A stretch of 64,000 bases of DNA from Catonia carolina (lineage: Eukaryota > Arthropoda > Insecta > Hemiptera > Achilidae): the NCBI GenBank assembly GCA_035578175.1, contig JAQMRL010000010.1, positions 29,503,784-29,567,783 of the forward strand, written 5' to 3'. The notes under the pieces were generated by a model. The model saw only the letters and a program-made list of their open reading frames with translations. It had not been told where the DNA came from and did not search any database. Numbering within the stretch: position 1 is the first letter of the stretch; every line of letters begins with the position of its first letter. A program made the translations under genes and the position numbers. Of this stretch, positions 44,201-55,329 are shown in pieces.

Positions 44201-44386
44201 GTGAAGATTGGAAGAGATTAAGGAAAATGGTTAATCCAACATTTAATCAAAAATTACTAGAACAATTTGTTGGTGGTTTTAACGAACATAGTAAAGTTCT
44301 TATTAATGTGTTAGCGAAAGAAGTTGATGGATCTGAATTTGATGTTCATGAATACGTAGCACGTTGCACCCTTGATATTCTTTGTG
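44201..44386 (+). CDS. CYP4: Cytochrome P450 (CYP4 clan), helix C exon
   Basis: The exon lies between ATGATTTTAG and GTAAGT, entering and leaving in phase 1. It encodes GEDWKRLRKMVNPTFNQKLL, EQFVGGFNEHSKVLINVLAK and EYVARCTLDILCG. W-K-R-L-R-K is the helix C WxxxR motif whose Trp and Arg contact the heme propionates. PTF and F...F..HS.VL are typical CYP4 helix C-D features, and CTLDI..C is the CYP4 helix E signature. This is the strongest single exon for the family call. Confidence 0.96.
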
Positions 44387-44644
44387 GTAAGTAATTAGAT
44401 AACATTCTATTTTCTCATAGAGTATAAAACGTACGAGCATGTATCAAATATAAACGGGACTCACGATTTTTTAAATTTCAGTTTTATTTAACTACGCTTA
44501 CGAATAAGTTATGTTATTTATCTACATACTATCCCGACATGCATTTTACCATAGAATTACCATAGAATAAAATACAATAAAATAGAATCCAAAAAGAAAA
44601 AGAATTAAAAGAAGTAAAAGAATTAAGCTAAAAGGAGGTATAAA

Positions 44645-45101
44645 TAAAGTGATGGGCGCAGAAAGGAAAATAATGAGAAGTATATTGGGGCCTAGGAAAC
44701 TAGATGCAGAGTACAATAGACCCCGAACAAATAAGGAAATATATAGCAGAGTTGAAAACATTATTCACACAATGAGGAAAAGAAGACTTATGTTTTTTGG
44801 TCATATAGCGAGAATGGACAATAATCGGCTGGCAAAACAGGTCTATGAGAGGATAATGAAACTTAAGATTAAGCCAGCATGGTTCACCGAAACGCTGTCA
44901 GATTGCTTAACGGCAGGGATTACCACAGAAGATATATGCAATAGAGAGGTTTTTTGGGGTAAAGTTGAGAGAGTGACCTTTAGGGAGGAAAGAGAGAGGA
45001 GGAGGTGTGAACCTCACAATATGGACCAGCTGAGGATGGACAGATCGAGAAGGATGAGGGAGGTGTGGGTGAGGAAGAGAATGGAGCAGCGTAGGACATG
45101 A
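44645..45101 (+). pseudogene. Non-LTR reverse transcriptase, C-terminal fragment
   Basis: The frame 44649-45101 gives GAERKIMRSILGPRKLDAEY, NRPRTNKEIYSRVENIIHTM and RKRRLMFFGHIARMDNNRLA, then a basic tail. The R-R-L-x-F-x-G-H-I-x-R-M pattern is the usual post-RT region of insect non-LTR elements. The RT palm motifs are absent. Confidence 0.82.
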
Positions 45102-45269
45102 AGAAACACCCCAAATATTGATTTAGCGTGCTCTCGTTAAAGAGCTATTCGAAAAAAAAATAAAAATAAAATAAAAAATAATAAAATATACTGTATAAAG
45201 CAAATTACAAATTTGTTTTCTTAACAAAACATGACGTTGTAGGAACAACAAAGACATTGTTTTGTCACC

Positions 45270-45533
45270 TCATTATTTTTTTTTATCCAAGGCGGCGAGA
45301 AAAACTTATGTTCACTCCCTCGCGATGGGGGGAGTAGTGTTGGATTCAATTGAGGCGTCCTCATCCAGTCTCAAGGAGGCCGCAACCGCCTACCAACCAA
45401 AAATCCGCCGCCTGGCCACTTGTTCCGGCATCAGCAAAGAACCCCCCACCTCTCTCGGAACTGTTTATATAATACTACAAGGGAAATGTCGGGTTAAAAA
45501 AAAATTACATACTGTCAGCGGGGCGTGGAAGGG
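45270..45533 (-). mobile_element. GC-rich retroposed fragment with target-site duplication
   Basis: A GC-rich 255-bp insert between two copies of GTCACCTCATTATT (about 45265 and 45532). The poly-T run next to the left copy is an A-tail on the minus strand. The plus-strand 95-residue frame has no domain and is probably not coding. No relative exists in the window; it may be a SINE or a truncated LINE 3' end. Confidence 0.7.
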
Positions 45534-45540
45534 GTCACCT

Positions 45541-46195
45541 CATTATTGATTCAATTAAACTTATTGTTATTACGTTTTGATGAAGTTGTTAGTTCGTTTT
45601 GATGAAGTGTTTTGATAAACATGCCATATTTATTAATCCTATATTTAAAATAATCTCTTATTAGTCATTCATACTGTATTTAATATTAATAATAAGTTTT
45701 ATTAGTCATTCGCAGTAAATTTATTACATCGAGACTATGTTTGAATGTTGGACGATGTAAATAGGATGGATAATATACTGGTTATCGTGTGGTAGGCAAA
45801 AACGCCAAGTTACAGCACGTTGACTATACCGGCTCTTCAATGAACGTGTCATATGCATTTAAGAAGAAAATACTGCCGTAACTTGTTCCATATCTTACAA
45901 ATAATCTCACTTTAAATGCAATACATTCTGTCAGTAATTTTTCATTATTACAATAATAAATGATTTTAAAAATTTCTCGACTGTATTCCACAAAATCTAA
46001 GACTAGTGTATGTACGTAATGAGGTTATTCATTTGTAAAAACTTGTTTATTTTTGGAAAAATTATTCTAAGAAAACATGTTGGGGAATAAACTCAATTCT
46101 CTATTATTTTCGGATTCTTGTGAAAATGCGACATCGTTCCCCTCCTGCAAAAGATCCGTTGTGTCGTGTTCCAGCACATGCACAATGTAAACTAC
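45541..46195. other. Intron DNA, nothing recognised
   Basis: No coding or repeat signal is seen. Confidence 0.5.
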
Positions 46196-46453
46196 TTTTT
46201 TTTTTTTTTTTTATTCCTAATATGTGTACGTTGCAATCTGTTCAATTTAGAACAATAAGCAACCCCATGACCCAATGAGATGAAGATGATGTGTATGACG
46301 TGTAAATGAGGTGTAGTCTTGTACTGACCCAGGCCGACCATTCCTGAGAGAGTATAGTTAATTAAACCCCAACCATCAAAGTACACCGGTAACCACTGTC
46401 TAGTATTCAAATCCGTATAAAAGTAACTACCTTTACTAGGATTTGAACCAGTT
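46196..46453 (-). repeat. SINE-C, head missing
   Basis: Minus orientation with its A-tail as poly-T at 46196-46212. The match ends at CTAGGATTTGAACCAG, inside the tRNA-like head. Confidence 0.85.
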
Positions 46454-47097
46454 ATTTTAAATTATTAACCAATTATTTTAAACTACTTAACAGTAACGGA
46501 TACTGCCTTTCATAAACATTGCACATGGGCGTTGGGTAGTATGTATGCATACGTGTGGTGTAGGTGTGTGTGAAGTGTAATGTGAGTGTTATGTGTGTAG
46601 TGTGTGTGTGTGTGTTGTGTGATGTATGATGTTTGTGTGTGTTGGTGTTTGTGTTGTTGGCCGCCTTGCAGACGCACGATCGCCTTGCCATGCACGCGAG
46701 TACAACAAGCACCGTGCGCAGCTTGCGTGTATTGTAAAAGTATGGCTCGCACCGGCGTACGCACGTGCACACGTCTGAGAGCCTAATGCAGGATAGAGAA
46801 ACGATGTCAGAAATTTTCTTACCAAGATGCTTGTTGTTTATCTCACATGTCACATAACGTTGTTTGAACAAAATAATCATCGGTAATCAAACCCAAGACT
46901 ATCCGTTTTGCAGTCTATAACCTGGACCAGTACACAACGGATACAGCTGTGATCGAAATATAGGAACATATCTAAAAACGCAGTTGATCAGATGAAATAA
47001 CAGGTAGAAATAAAATATTTTTATGTTGCTGTAGTAACCATTGAAAATAAATTTAAATAATTTATCATTGTTGTAATATAAGACCAATAAATTAATT
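46454..47097. other. Intron DNA with a GT-rich low-complexity stretch
   Basis: About 46550-46655 is GTGT-rich low-complexity sequence; overlapping frames there are compositional artefacts. The stretch 46660-46790 is unusually GC-rich but has no recognised content. Confidence 0.5.
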
Positions 47098-47142
47098 TGT
47101 GGTTAGAGCAACTGGCTTCTACCCCGGGGTCCCGGGTTCGAT
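47098..47142 (+). repeat. SINE-B fragment
   Basis: A short tRNA-like piece with GTGGTTAGAGCAACTGGCTT and GTCCCGGGTTCGAT. Confidence 0.55.
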
Positions 47143-47184
47143 AAATAATAAATATATAAAAAAAAATGAATAATTGAAGAATAT

Positions 47185-47290
47185 CCCAACATAGAGACAG
47201 ACATGAGGAAAAGACGCCTTCAATTTTATGGCCACATAATGAGGCTTCCTGACAATAGACTCACAAAGAGAATAGTAAAATATTACATAG
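47185..47290 (+). pseudogene. Non-LTR reverse transcriptase fragment
   Basis: The plus-strand frame gives IETDMRKRRLQFYGHIMRLP then DNRLTKRIVKYY, the same post-RT motif as the other fragments. Only about 35 residues remain. Confidence 0.7.
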
Positions 47291-47528
47291 CACCTTTATA
47301 CACTTAGCTCTTCAAATAAAATATTTACTTAAATTCAAGTATAAAAACAGCAGTTTATACGGACAACAGCAGCGATCGAATTGGGTGGTTATCAATAACG
47401 TACGGTTATTGATAACAAATAAAAGTTAAAAATATATTTAAATAAAATAATCATTATTCATCGAACATATATATTCCAACACAAATTATTATTTTGATCG
47501 TCACACAAAACAGATTGAGACAACTTAA

Positions 47529-48217
47529 GGGAGGAGTCTAGTCAGTTTTATCACTAAAAATTAAATAAATAATCAAAACATTTTTTTTGTTGATTATAAA
47601 ACGTCAGAACTTTTTTAATCCAGATATATATTTTGTTTTTATGTACGATAACTAGAAATTTGTAAAACATTATTTTACATAATCGGTGTAAGTGTAAGTG
47701 AAATTTACGTTCAATTTTCTCGGCATTTAGTATTTCAGGTTTTCTTCATAATAAAATTCTTATAACTTTCTTTATATAAATGCTATCTTGATGATTTTTT
47801 TCCACTGTAATTTATTGCCTTTTTATTTGTAGGTTGGCCGTGTTGAAACTTATAGGAATTTAAAAAAATTAAAAAACAATGACCTTATCTGTATTTTTGG
47901 GGGAAAATATTTAAAAAAATAATTTTCTCTCCATTGTAAAGTTGAATGTATAAATGGAACCTTCACAAAAAAGAGCATAAGTTTCTGATAATTTTGACAT
48001 AAAAACCAGGTTTTTACCTCTAAAATTAACTAAGTTATAAGCAAATAACGAAGATATGATTTTCCCCCTTCCACCCCTTATATTTTGGGTTGTAGTGAAC
48101 AAAATTAACATTTTTTTATATGAAAAAATTAAAAATTTAATGTTTATTCACTTGCAAATCAAACAGATCACTTATCTAAAGATAATAAAAAAAACTTTTT
48201 TTGAGTAGACTCCTCCC
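47529..48217. mobile_element. TTAA-flanked MITE, 689 bp
   Basis: TTAA stands at 47525-47528 and 48218-48221. Terminal inverted repeats are GGGAGGAGTCTAGTCA (left) and GGGAGGAGTCTACTCA (right, reverse complement). No coding sequence. The TTAA target suggests a piggyBac- or Kolobok-type helper. Confidence 0.87.
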
Positions 48218-48304
48218 TTAACTAGTTAAGGCGACCAGAAAGAATTTATTGACACAGATATAAGTTTAAGATATCTTGTTCAGCATTTATACAACAAAAA
48301 CTTG

Positions 48305-48705
48305 CCCATAACAGACAGGTGGAGTGTCAAATTATTTACACTCAATCTATTCGTTGCAGGGCTAAAATAAATAGTTCTGTTTCTTATCACATGGTCAGTC
48401 AATTAAATGACTGAATCATTTAAGAACAGAAGAGGTAGAGGTGTAAAAGACACTAATTAGAGTTATCTTCTCTGAAAGTAATGAATTTCATTGTACAGCC
48501 AGACCCTGTGGTGAATGAAGTGAAGGTGTCATTTGCAGAGTGGAAAATATGTGCTTTTCAGAGGGCCCGGCATGCTGATAAGCATACTTTTCCACTCAGT
48601 GAGGAAGGCAATGGTAAACCACCTCACTTCTCGTTTTACTTAGTAAAACCTCTAGAGGTTCAAACCAGCCTTTCGGCTGTTGACCTAAACAACAACACAA
48701 CAAAA
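48305..48705 (+). repeat. SINE-D, full length
   Basis: Runs from CCATAACAGACAGGTGGAGT to AACCAGCCTTTCGGCTG and GACCTAAACAACAAC. It is a good reference copy for the family. Confidence 0.87.
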
Positions 48706-49373
48706 TACTACCAATTTTATTTTTAAGATAGCTTGTATCACAGTGTTACAAAACACAGTTGGATTGTTTAGTATAACTATTAATTACACAGGCCTATGAC
48801 CGTACCAGATAAATTTAATTTGTAATTAAATTTAGAGGCTAAACACGATTTTAATGGTTTTAAACAGGTTCCTTTTAAAAATAATAACTGCTTATAGATT
48901 TATTGATTTTACAGCATAACCTATGCAATCATTTTTTAATAATATAGGTAATTACTTCACTGACGTATACATGTTAACCGTTTCTGATGAATCAGTTAAT
49001 AAAACACTAGACTATTAAACTAAAGGTTCCGGGTTTAATACCTGGAGATTAATTTGAGGAGTTGAATGGAAAAGGGGCGTAATTCTGAAACTGAGATTTT
49101 GAGAAAATAAACGTTAAAGTTTTTAATTAGCTACAAAATATATTGACTTTCTTTTCAAAATACTTGAAAATAAACTGTATTGTTATTCAGTATTTCCTGG
49201 TTTGAACAAAATTTTAATTTTTAGAAATATATTTGCAGTAAATATAAAATGTAATATTAATAACATATTTGTAACCACCCATATTCCATTCACCAGCTCA
49301 ATACTGGGCTTCGTCCATTTAACAACTAATGAATGAAAAAAGGACATTTCTATTGTGGCACATTTGTGTGTGT

Positions 49374-49407
<34 letters not shown>

Positions 49408-49517
49408 GCGCGTGTGTGTGTGTGTAGGCCTACTGCAAGCTTCAAAAAAATGGTAACACCATGAATGAAATGATTTAAAACAAAAATAATTATGTATAAT
49501 CTAATAAAAATGATTTA
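48706..49517. other. Intron DNA with a degenerate SINE-B head and a GTGC microsatellite
   Basis: About 48985-49055 retains GGTTCCGGGTTTAATACC, a decayed SINE-B B-box region. About 49365-49426 is a (GTGC)n/(GT)n microsatellite. The rest is unassigned. Confidence 0.5.
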
Positions 49518-49690
49518 ATCTATATATATAAAATTTGATGTATGTGTGTGTTTCCCTTTATCTCCTATATTACTGAACCAATTTTCATGCAGTTTTTTAT
49601 GTTATAACTATGATGCCGGTGCAGGTTTTAGGCTATTGAAACCCTTAAAAAGTTAGCCCTAAAAGGGTTGAAAATAGTGTTTTTGTCCTA
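49518..49690 (+). mobile_element. Helitron-like 5' end fragment
   Basis: ATCTATATATATAAAATTTG followed by GTGTGTTTCCC and ACTGAACCAATTTTCATGCA is a common layout at insect Helitron 5' ends. There is no matching 3' end. Confidence 0.4.
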
Positions 49691-50025
49691 CTTTAAGGCT
49701 TTTATGAGGTTTTGCTTCGGTATTCTTCCATCCGTCATTCTGTTTAGATGTTCCTTCCATCTTTCCTTGTACTTTATGATTCTCTCATGTACGCTAACAA
49801 CCTGCAGTTCCTCTCTTATGTCCTCACTTCTTATGTGGTCTACCCTTGAGCATCCTTTTACTGCTTGCAAAAAACTCATTTCTGCCGATTCCAACATTTG
49901 TTTTTTCCGTTGCGTCAATACCCAAGCCTCTGAGCCATACAACAGGGTAGGAACCGCCATCACCTGATACAATCGTATTTGTGTATCTCTTCTCGTCTTA
50001 TTTCTCAGCGTCCTTCTGATTGTTA
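49688..50025 (-). pseudogene. Non-LTR reverse transcriptase, C-terminal fragment
   Basis: The minus-strand frame from about 50020 contains RRTLRNKTRRDTQIRLYQVM, AVPTLLYGSEAWVLTQRKKQ and FLQAVKGCSRVDHIRSEDIR. It is homologous in layout to 3244-3888 (VTYGSEVW, FLRHIQGYTRLDHIRNE), so both come from related RTE-like elements. Confidence 0.85.
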
Positions 50026-50300
50026 GAATAAATTATATATTGCAAATTGAATGCGGTAAAGAAAACATAAATAGGCCTTACGTAAAATAATATTGGCTCT
50101 TCAAAAAATTGAGTTAACCAAATGGCCACTGAATAAGAAAGTGGTTACTAAGAGAAGTTTTACTGTATACATATTCAAATATGTATAAATTATTAGTTTA
50201 TAAAATACCTTATTTATGCAGGTTTATATAAATTTTACAAATTAAAAAATCCGTAAAGTACCTATTGACTATATTAACGAAAAAGAGGTACCGTATTCAA
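50026..50300. other. Intron DNA, nothing recognised
   Basis: Short AT-rich spacer. Confidence 0.45.
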
Positions 50301-50757
50301 ACAGCTAAATATTTAAGTATGACTCTTGTTGTAAAACGTCACTGGAAAGAACATGTAAAAAAATAAATTCGATCTCAAATTCAAGAAACTTTACTCGTTC
50401 TAGGTAGGAAATCGGCATTATTTGCTTATGACAAACTTGTAATATACGAGTAAATATTAAAACTCGTATGGAATTTAGCTTTGGAGATGTACAAAAGCAT
50501 CAAACCAACTAATTATATTATAAAGATTCCAGAACAAAGTTCTCAGAAGTATTGTCAACGCTCCCTGGTAAGTTGAAAACGATGACCTGCTCCTGGACTT
50601 GGGAGTGGATTCTATAATCAAGGTAATTCGAAAATTTGCCAGGAGTCATGAAGACAGACTTATTCATCATATGAATATCGAAGCAATACAGCTGCTCGAT
50701 AAGTCAGATTTGAATAGAAGACTTTCTTGTTTGAAACCATTTGAACTATTGTCATGA
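50300..50757 (+). pseudogene. Jockey-like reverse transcriptase C-terminus, decayed
   Basis: With several frameshifts and stops the plus strand reads SIVNAPW-like, then ENDDLLLDLGVDSIIKVIRK, FARSHEDRLIHHMNIEAIQL and LDKSDLNRRLSCLKPFELL, the C-terminal tail of Jockey-clade pol (compare HKDLCVNTVKEEI at 61100). Confidence 0.72.
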
Positions 50758-50857
50758 ACAACGCAAAGTTATTAAGCCATTAGATAATGGTTCCTTATAC
50801 ATATTTTGGAGTGTTGTAAAGGCAAAAATATAATCACTATATTAATTGATTAGGATA

Positions 50858-51269
50858 TATATTGTTGTGTTGTTAAGGTCATCAGCTGAAAGGCTGGTTT
50901 GAACCTGTAGAGGTTTTACTAAGTAAAACGAGGAGTGAGGTGGTTTACCATTGCCAACGCTTACTGAATGGAAAAGTACGCTAATCAGCATGCTGGGCCC
51001 TCTGAAAAGCACATATTTTCCACTCTGCAAATGACACCTTCACTTCATTCACCACAGGGTCTGGCTGTATAATGAAATTCATTACTTTCAGAGGAGATAA
51101 CTCTGATTAGTGTCTTTTACACCTCTACCTCTTCTGTTCTTAAATGATTCAGTCATTTAATTGGCTGACCATGTGATAAGAAACACATGATAAGAAACAG
51201 AACTATTTATTTTAGCCCTGCAACGAACAGATTGAGTGTAAATAATTTGACACTCCACCAGTCTGTTAT

Positions 51270-51272
<3 letters not shown>
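50858..51272 (-). repeat. SINE-D, full length
   Basis: Reverse orientation from GTCATCAGCTGAAAGGCTGG to CACTCCACCAGTCTGTTATG. A local duplication of ACATGATAAGAAAC lies near 51180. Confidence 0.86.

Positions 51273-51358
<86 letters not shown>
51273..51358. repeat. (CT)n(TA)n compound microsatellite
   Basis: About 28 bases of CT repeats run directly into about 57 bases of TA repeats, at the end of the SINE-D. Confidence 0.95.
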
Positions 51359-51363
<5 letters not shown>

Positions 51364-51534
51364 GTGTATTATAATATATCAAACATAAAACTAAGACCTG
51401 CTAGTTGGTAAATTCTTAGATGAATCAAGTTAGAACAAAATTGTTAGTTAGTCTTAGCCAATAAAAAAATGTATAAAGGTAGCCTACACGTAATTTAAAA
51501 ACAATTAAAAATTTATTTACTCTTTTCATTTCAG

Positions 51535-51604
51535 GTTCCCAGATGGGTGTTACATCTTACGAACAACTGCAAAACACATCAGATTTCTCTAGAAATTTGT
51601 TACT
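51535..51604 (+). CDS. CYP4: Cytochrome P450 (CYP4 clan), exon after helix E
   Basis: A 70-bp exon between TCTTTTCATTTCAG and GTAAGT; it enters in phase 1 and leaves in phase 2. The peptide SQMGVTSYEQLQNTSDFSR continues the CTLDILCG of the previous exon. CYP4 proteins usually read E(T/S)AMG(V/T) here, so QMGV fits, while the Ser-Gln pair is unusual. It is followed by a 7.5-kb intron. Confidence 0.9.
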
Positions 51605-52845
51605 GTAAGTACAATATCTCTTCCATCATTGTCTTACTAAAACTGAGTCCAGTAGTTTAGTTCCAATACCTCTAGCTAGTCACATAGTCAGGATTTTGAT
51701 TTGGGGAATTGTGGGAATTTTTTTGTTTCACCTGTGACTGTAATGGAAATTTAAGCTAATGATCGTTAATGGAAAAGCTAATGGAGATTTAATAAGGTTG
51801 ACAGATGAAAATGATCAATAAAAAACTACCAGATCTGACCAAAAATCTATCCCAGGATCCGGGGCATATTAGTTTGGTATGAAACTTGTATTTTCCGTTC
51901 GTGGAGGAGGGCTGAAGCAACTCGAGTTCCCTCCCTGGCTACCAATAATTTTCTGACTCTCAGATGTGGTTACGATCCAAGAAACTACAGTCCCTACTTG
52001 AGACAGTACTTTTCCATTCATTACCTATAGTCCCTTTGTGACCTATCAAAGCAACCCATCTGTGTCCAGCCAAATGCATGAGATTCTGCAGGTACTCTAA
52101 AAATCCTTCCAAAGCAAAACAGCTTCCATCTTCAAGACTGATATCTTAATAGGATTCAATCAGTACTAGCTGTATATCATTGCTAGACTTCCTCTTCAGT
52201 TCACCAATCAGCCTTTTTAAACACCACATCGCCTCCCCCAAAGATGGAGTAGACTATCCAAATGAGGATACTTGGATGTGTCCGGGTAATTTCCCCCAGG
52301 TTTTTAGTTTGTAATACCCAAAATATTATTTCAGCTAAATGAATAGACCAATTTTGATGAATTTTAAAAGCAACATTTTACTCTCTTAATTTAGTTTAAT
52401 TTAATTTACATAATTGGCAGAAAACAATAAATGTAACAGTTCACGAATGTTTAAAAGCAACAAAAAAGACGCATGACTGAACCACACCCAATGAAAAAAC
52501 AATTTGTTAGTACTAATGTGTTATACCTTTATTTAACATACATATATCCGCATGCATATGTATATAGTATAAAGAACGTACCGAACTTGCATGCTTCTAC
52601 CATGTATGGATTACTGATTTAGTGCATTAAATATTTTGTATAGACCAAAATAGTTGATAGCCTACTTACTGGTTTTTTGTTTTATTTAATATTGTTTTCG
52701 AAACTTATTACGTGCAATTTTTTTGTGTTTGTCAGAAATGATGGCGCTTACCTTACCTTGTAGAGGACAAAAAAATGTAGTAAATTTGATATAAATTTTT
52801 AAACATAATTGAACAAGTTTATTGATATTAAATTTTTTTTTATTA
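51605..52845. other. Intron DNA; unassigned moderately GC-rich block
   Basis: About 51830-52310 has a more balanced base composition than its surroundings but is stopped in all frames and matches nothing else in the window. It may be an old element. Confidence 0.4.
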
Positions 52846-53028
52846 TTTATTTAACGTCGCATCAACTGCAACGGTCATTAGCGATGACGTTGAGGTGTAA
52901 CTTTGAATAATGGAGGATGAAATGTTTTTTTTTGTAACGTATGAAAATATGCCATACCTGAGTGGGATTCGAACCCAGGATCCCATGATGAGAGGCGAGG
53001 ACATTACCAACTACGCCAATGCGGCCGG
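52846..53028 (-). repeat. SINE-A, long-tail form
   Basis: Minus orientation, tRNA-like head at the 53028 side. TAAATTTTTTTT flanks both ends as the target-site duplication. Confidence 0.87.
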
Positions 53029-53505
53029 CTAAATTTTTTTTTGTTTTTTTGTAAACACAATTTACATTTTCAAATGAAATTGCAAATTAATTTAAAATTC
53101 TACAACAACATAGGCCAATCGATATTTCATATTATTAACATATCTGTACTAAGATTTTTACGCTGAATAAAATGATAGTTTGCCCGTGCCGAACGATCGA
53201 GCGGTTACCGAGATAGCAAGGGTTCAGAATATTGTTAGTAAATTAAAATTTAAATAACTTACGATTTTGAAATTTCGTACACGTTGTAAGAATATAATTG
53301 TCTATGTTGTGTTAAAATGTCAAAGTTTTTGGTCAAATACTTATCGAGTTACACACCTCTAAACGCATGAAATTTGTTTCGGTATAAAGAAAATCGGGTC
53401 TTTTTGTCTTTCAACCTCGATATGGCAATTTTTAAACAACATTAAAAATATAGGACTATTAAGGGTCAACGTAGAATAAAATGAGCTAAATTTTTATGTA
53501 ACGTA

Positions 53506-54831
53506 CGAGGGGGTACCCAAAAGTATCCGGAATAGCTCTGCTGTGGGCGGAGCTTGTGCAGTACAAATTCCCGCCACTAGGCTGCTTGTAGCGCTACTCA
53601 TTGCCAGTTCAATGCCATTTTGTTCGTTTATCTAGCTTGTTCTGTTCTCGTGCAGTGATTGTTCTCGCTAGTGCTGTTTTGTGCTCGTGTCGTTTTTCAT
53701 GATGGCAAGTTTTAATGAACAACGTGCGGCTGTAAAATTTTGCTTCTTGCTCGGTAAAAACGCCGCGGAAACAGTTGTAATGTTGAACACAGCTTACAAA
53801 GACGACGCTATTGGAAAAACCCAAATGTACGAGTGGTTTTTGCGCTTTAAAAATGGCGACATGTCGATTGAGAACAAACCTCGTTCTGGACGACCGTCGA
53901 CTTCCCGAACAGACGAAAATGTTGTGAAAGTGAAAGAAATTGTACGAACAGACCGACGACAGACCATTGACCAAATATCACAGGTTAGTGGGTTATCTTG
54001 GAGCTCAGTCCAATGCATTTTAACAGAAGACTTGACAATGAAAAGAGTCGCTGCCAAGTTTGTGCCTCGGGTTCTGACAGACACTCAAAAGGAACGTCGA
54101 ATTGAAACGTGTACTAGTGATTTGAAACAACAGCTTGAAACTGATCCAGATTTCATGTCAAAGATCATTACGGGTGACGAGTCTTGGTGCTATGGGTACG
54201 ACCCAGAAACCAAACAACAATCCAGTCAATGGAAGACTTCATTATCACCCCGACCAAAAAAAAGTCGTCAAGTCAGATCGAACATCAAAACAATGCTGAT
54301 TTGTTTTTTTGATGTGAGGGGAATTGTCCATTCAGAGTTCGTTCCACCAGGCCAGACGGTAAATCAAGCTTTTTATCTTGAAGTATTAAGAAGACTGCGA
54401 AACAGCATTCGTCGTAAAAGACCTAATTTGTGGCAGACAGGGGACTGGTTTTTCCACCACGACAACGGGCCTGCACACACGGCAATCTCGGTTACCCAGT
54501 TTTTGGCGAAAAACGGCATGGTTTTGCTACCACACGCACCGTACTCACCCGATCTGGCTCCGTGTGATTTTTTCTTGTTCCCACGCATGAAAAGGGGCAT
54601 GAAAGGTCTCCGATTTAACAACGTTGATGATGTCAAGAAAAAAACGACGGATGAGCTGGCAGCCATCACTGAAGAGGAGTACAAAAAATGTTTTGAACAG
54701 TGGAAGCACCGGTGGGACAAATGTATTAGTTGTAATGGAGAGTATTTTGAAGGGGATAAGGTTCTTTTGTAAAAAAATTAAAAATAAATAGTTTTAAAAA
54801 ATAATTCCGGTTTCTTTTGGGTACCCCTTCG
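53506..54831 (+). mobile_element. mariner transposon, complete, 1326 bp
   Basis: TA stands on both sides (53504-53505 and 54832-54833). Terminal inverted repeats start CGAGGGGGTACCCAAAAG (left) and CGAAGGGGTACCCAAAAG (right, reverse complement). The element contains one full-length transposase frame. Its length is normal for an autonomous mariner. Confidence 0.96.
53699..54772 (+). CDS. mariner transposase, full length, DD34D
   Basis: An intact frame. Start MMASFNEQ (53699) is chosen because mariner transposases begin M.(S/N)F..(Q/E)R; an in-frame Met also lies upstream at 53681. From residue 1 at 53699 to the stop it has about 357 residues, close to the usual 345-355. N-terminal HTH domains (ETVVMLNTAYKDDAIGKTQM, GRPSTSRTDENVVKV linker) are followed by FVPRVLTD (equivalent of WVPHEL), TGDESWCYGYDPETK (Asp near 160), FHHDNGPAHTA (Asp near 255) and SPDLAPCDFFLFP (Asp near 290). 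Exactly 34 residues separate the last two Asp. It cuts and pastes DNA at TA. All key residues are present. Confidence 0.95.
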   Translation: MMASFNEQRAAVKFCFLLGKNAAETVVMLNTAYKDDAIGKTQMYEWFLRFKNGDMSIENKPRSGRPSTSRTDENVVKVKEIVRTDRRQTIDQISQVSGLSWSSVQCILTEDLTMKRVAAKFVPRVLTDTQKERRIETCTSDLKQQLETDPDFMSKIITGDESWCYGYDPETKQQSSQWKTSLSPRPKKSRQVRSNIKTMLICFFDVRGIVHSEFVPPGQTVNQAFYLEVLRRLRNSIRRKRPNLWQTGDWFFHHDNGPAHTAISVTQFLAKNGMVLLPHAPYSPDLAPCDFFLFPRMKRGMKGLRFNNVDDVKKKTTDELAAITEEEYKKCFEQWKHRWDKCISCNGEYFEGDKVLL

Positions 54832-55329
54832 TATATTGAAATCCGACCCATAGTTTTGGAGATGCAAGGTTTCAAACTCGGGTGTCTATGATTATGAAAC
54901 CGACAGTAGTGTTAACTAGGTTATGACAGCTAATTTTATTGAACCAACAATAATTTTAAATTCAATGATATTTTATCAATGGTATTGTTACTATTTATAA
55001 AATAAATAGGTTAAATAAGCCTATTGTATAGCTGAATACTTTTATGCTATGATTATTGAATAGAGAAGATTTCAATGAAATCTAGTGTAGCTTCATATGC
55101 TCTATTAGAAACAGTACTGGTTGTAAGACAGGTTATAACAGGATATAATCATATTATGTAGTATTAATGTCTAACTAGAAAAATGTATAACTCAACAAGA
55201 AAACCAGAATTTAATACATATTTATTACCGTTGCTCTAATAAAATCAAAATTGATGTTATTTAATTATATATATTTATTCTTAGACAGTGTAATATTTTT
55301 AAATAATCCAAGGTGAGCTTTGTAGTTAA

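Larger units (their letters stand above)
53165..54925. repeat. Repeat R, copy 2, split by mariner
   Basis: 53165-53505 and 54832-54925 together match 6835-7260. The mariner sits at the TA in ATGTAACG|TA. Confidence 0.65.

Noticed and set aside
45262..45549. 95-residue plus-strand gene
   Set aside because: It lies within a retroposed insert with a duplication and A-tail on the opposite strand; no domain is recognised.
46473..46880. His/Thr-rich protein frames around 46500-46880
   Set aside because: Overlapping frames in several phases over a GT-rich low-complexity stretch; compositional artefacts.
54373..54720. Minus-strand frames across the mariner and the plus-strand frames across the BEL/Pao element
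   Set aside because: They are shadows of the transposase and Gag-Pol coding strands.
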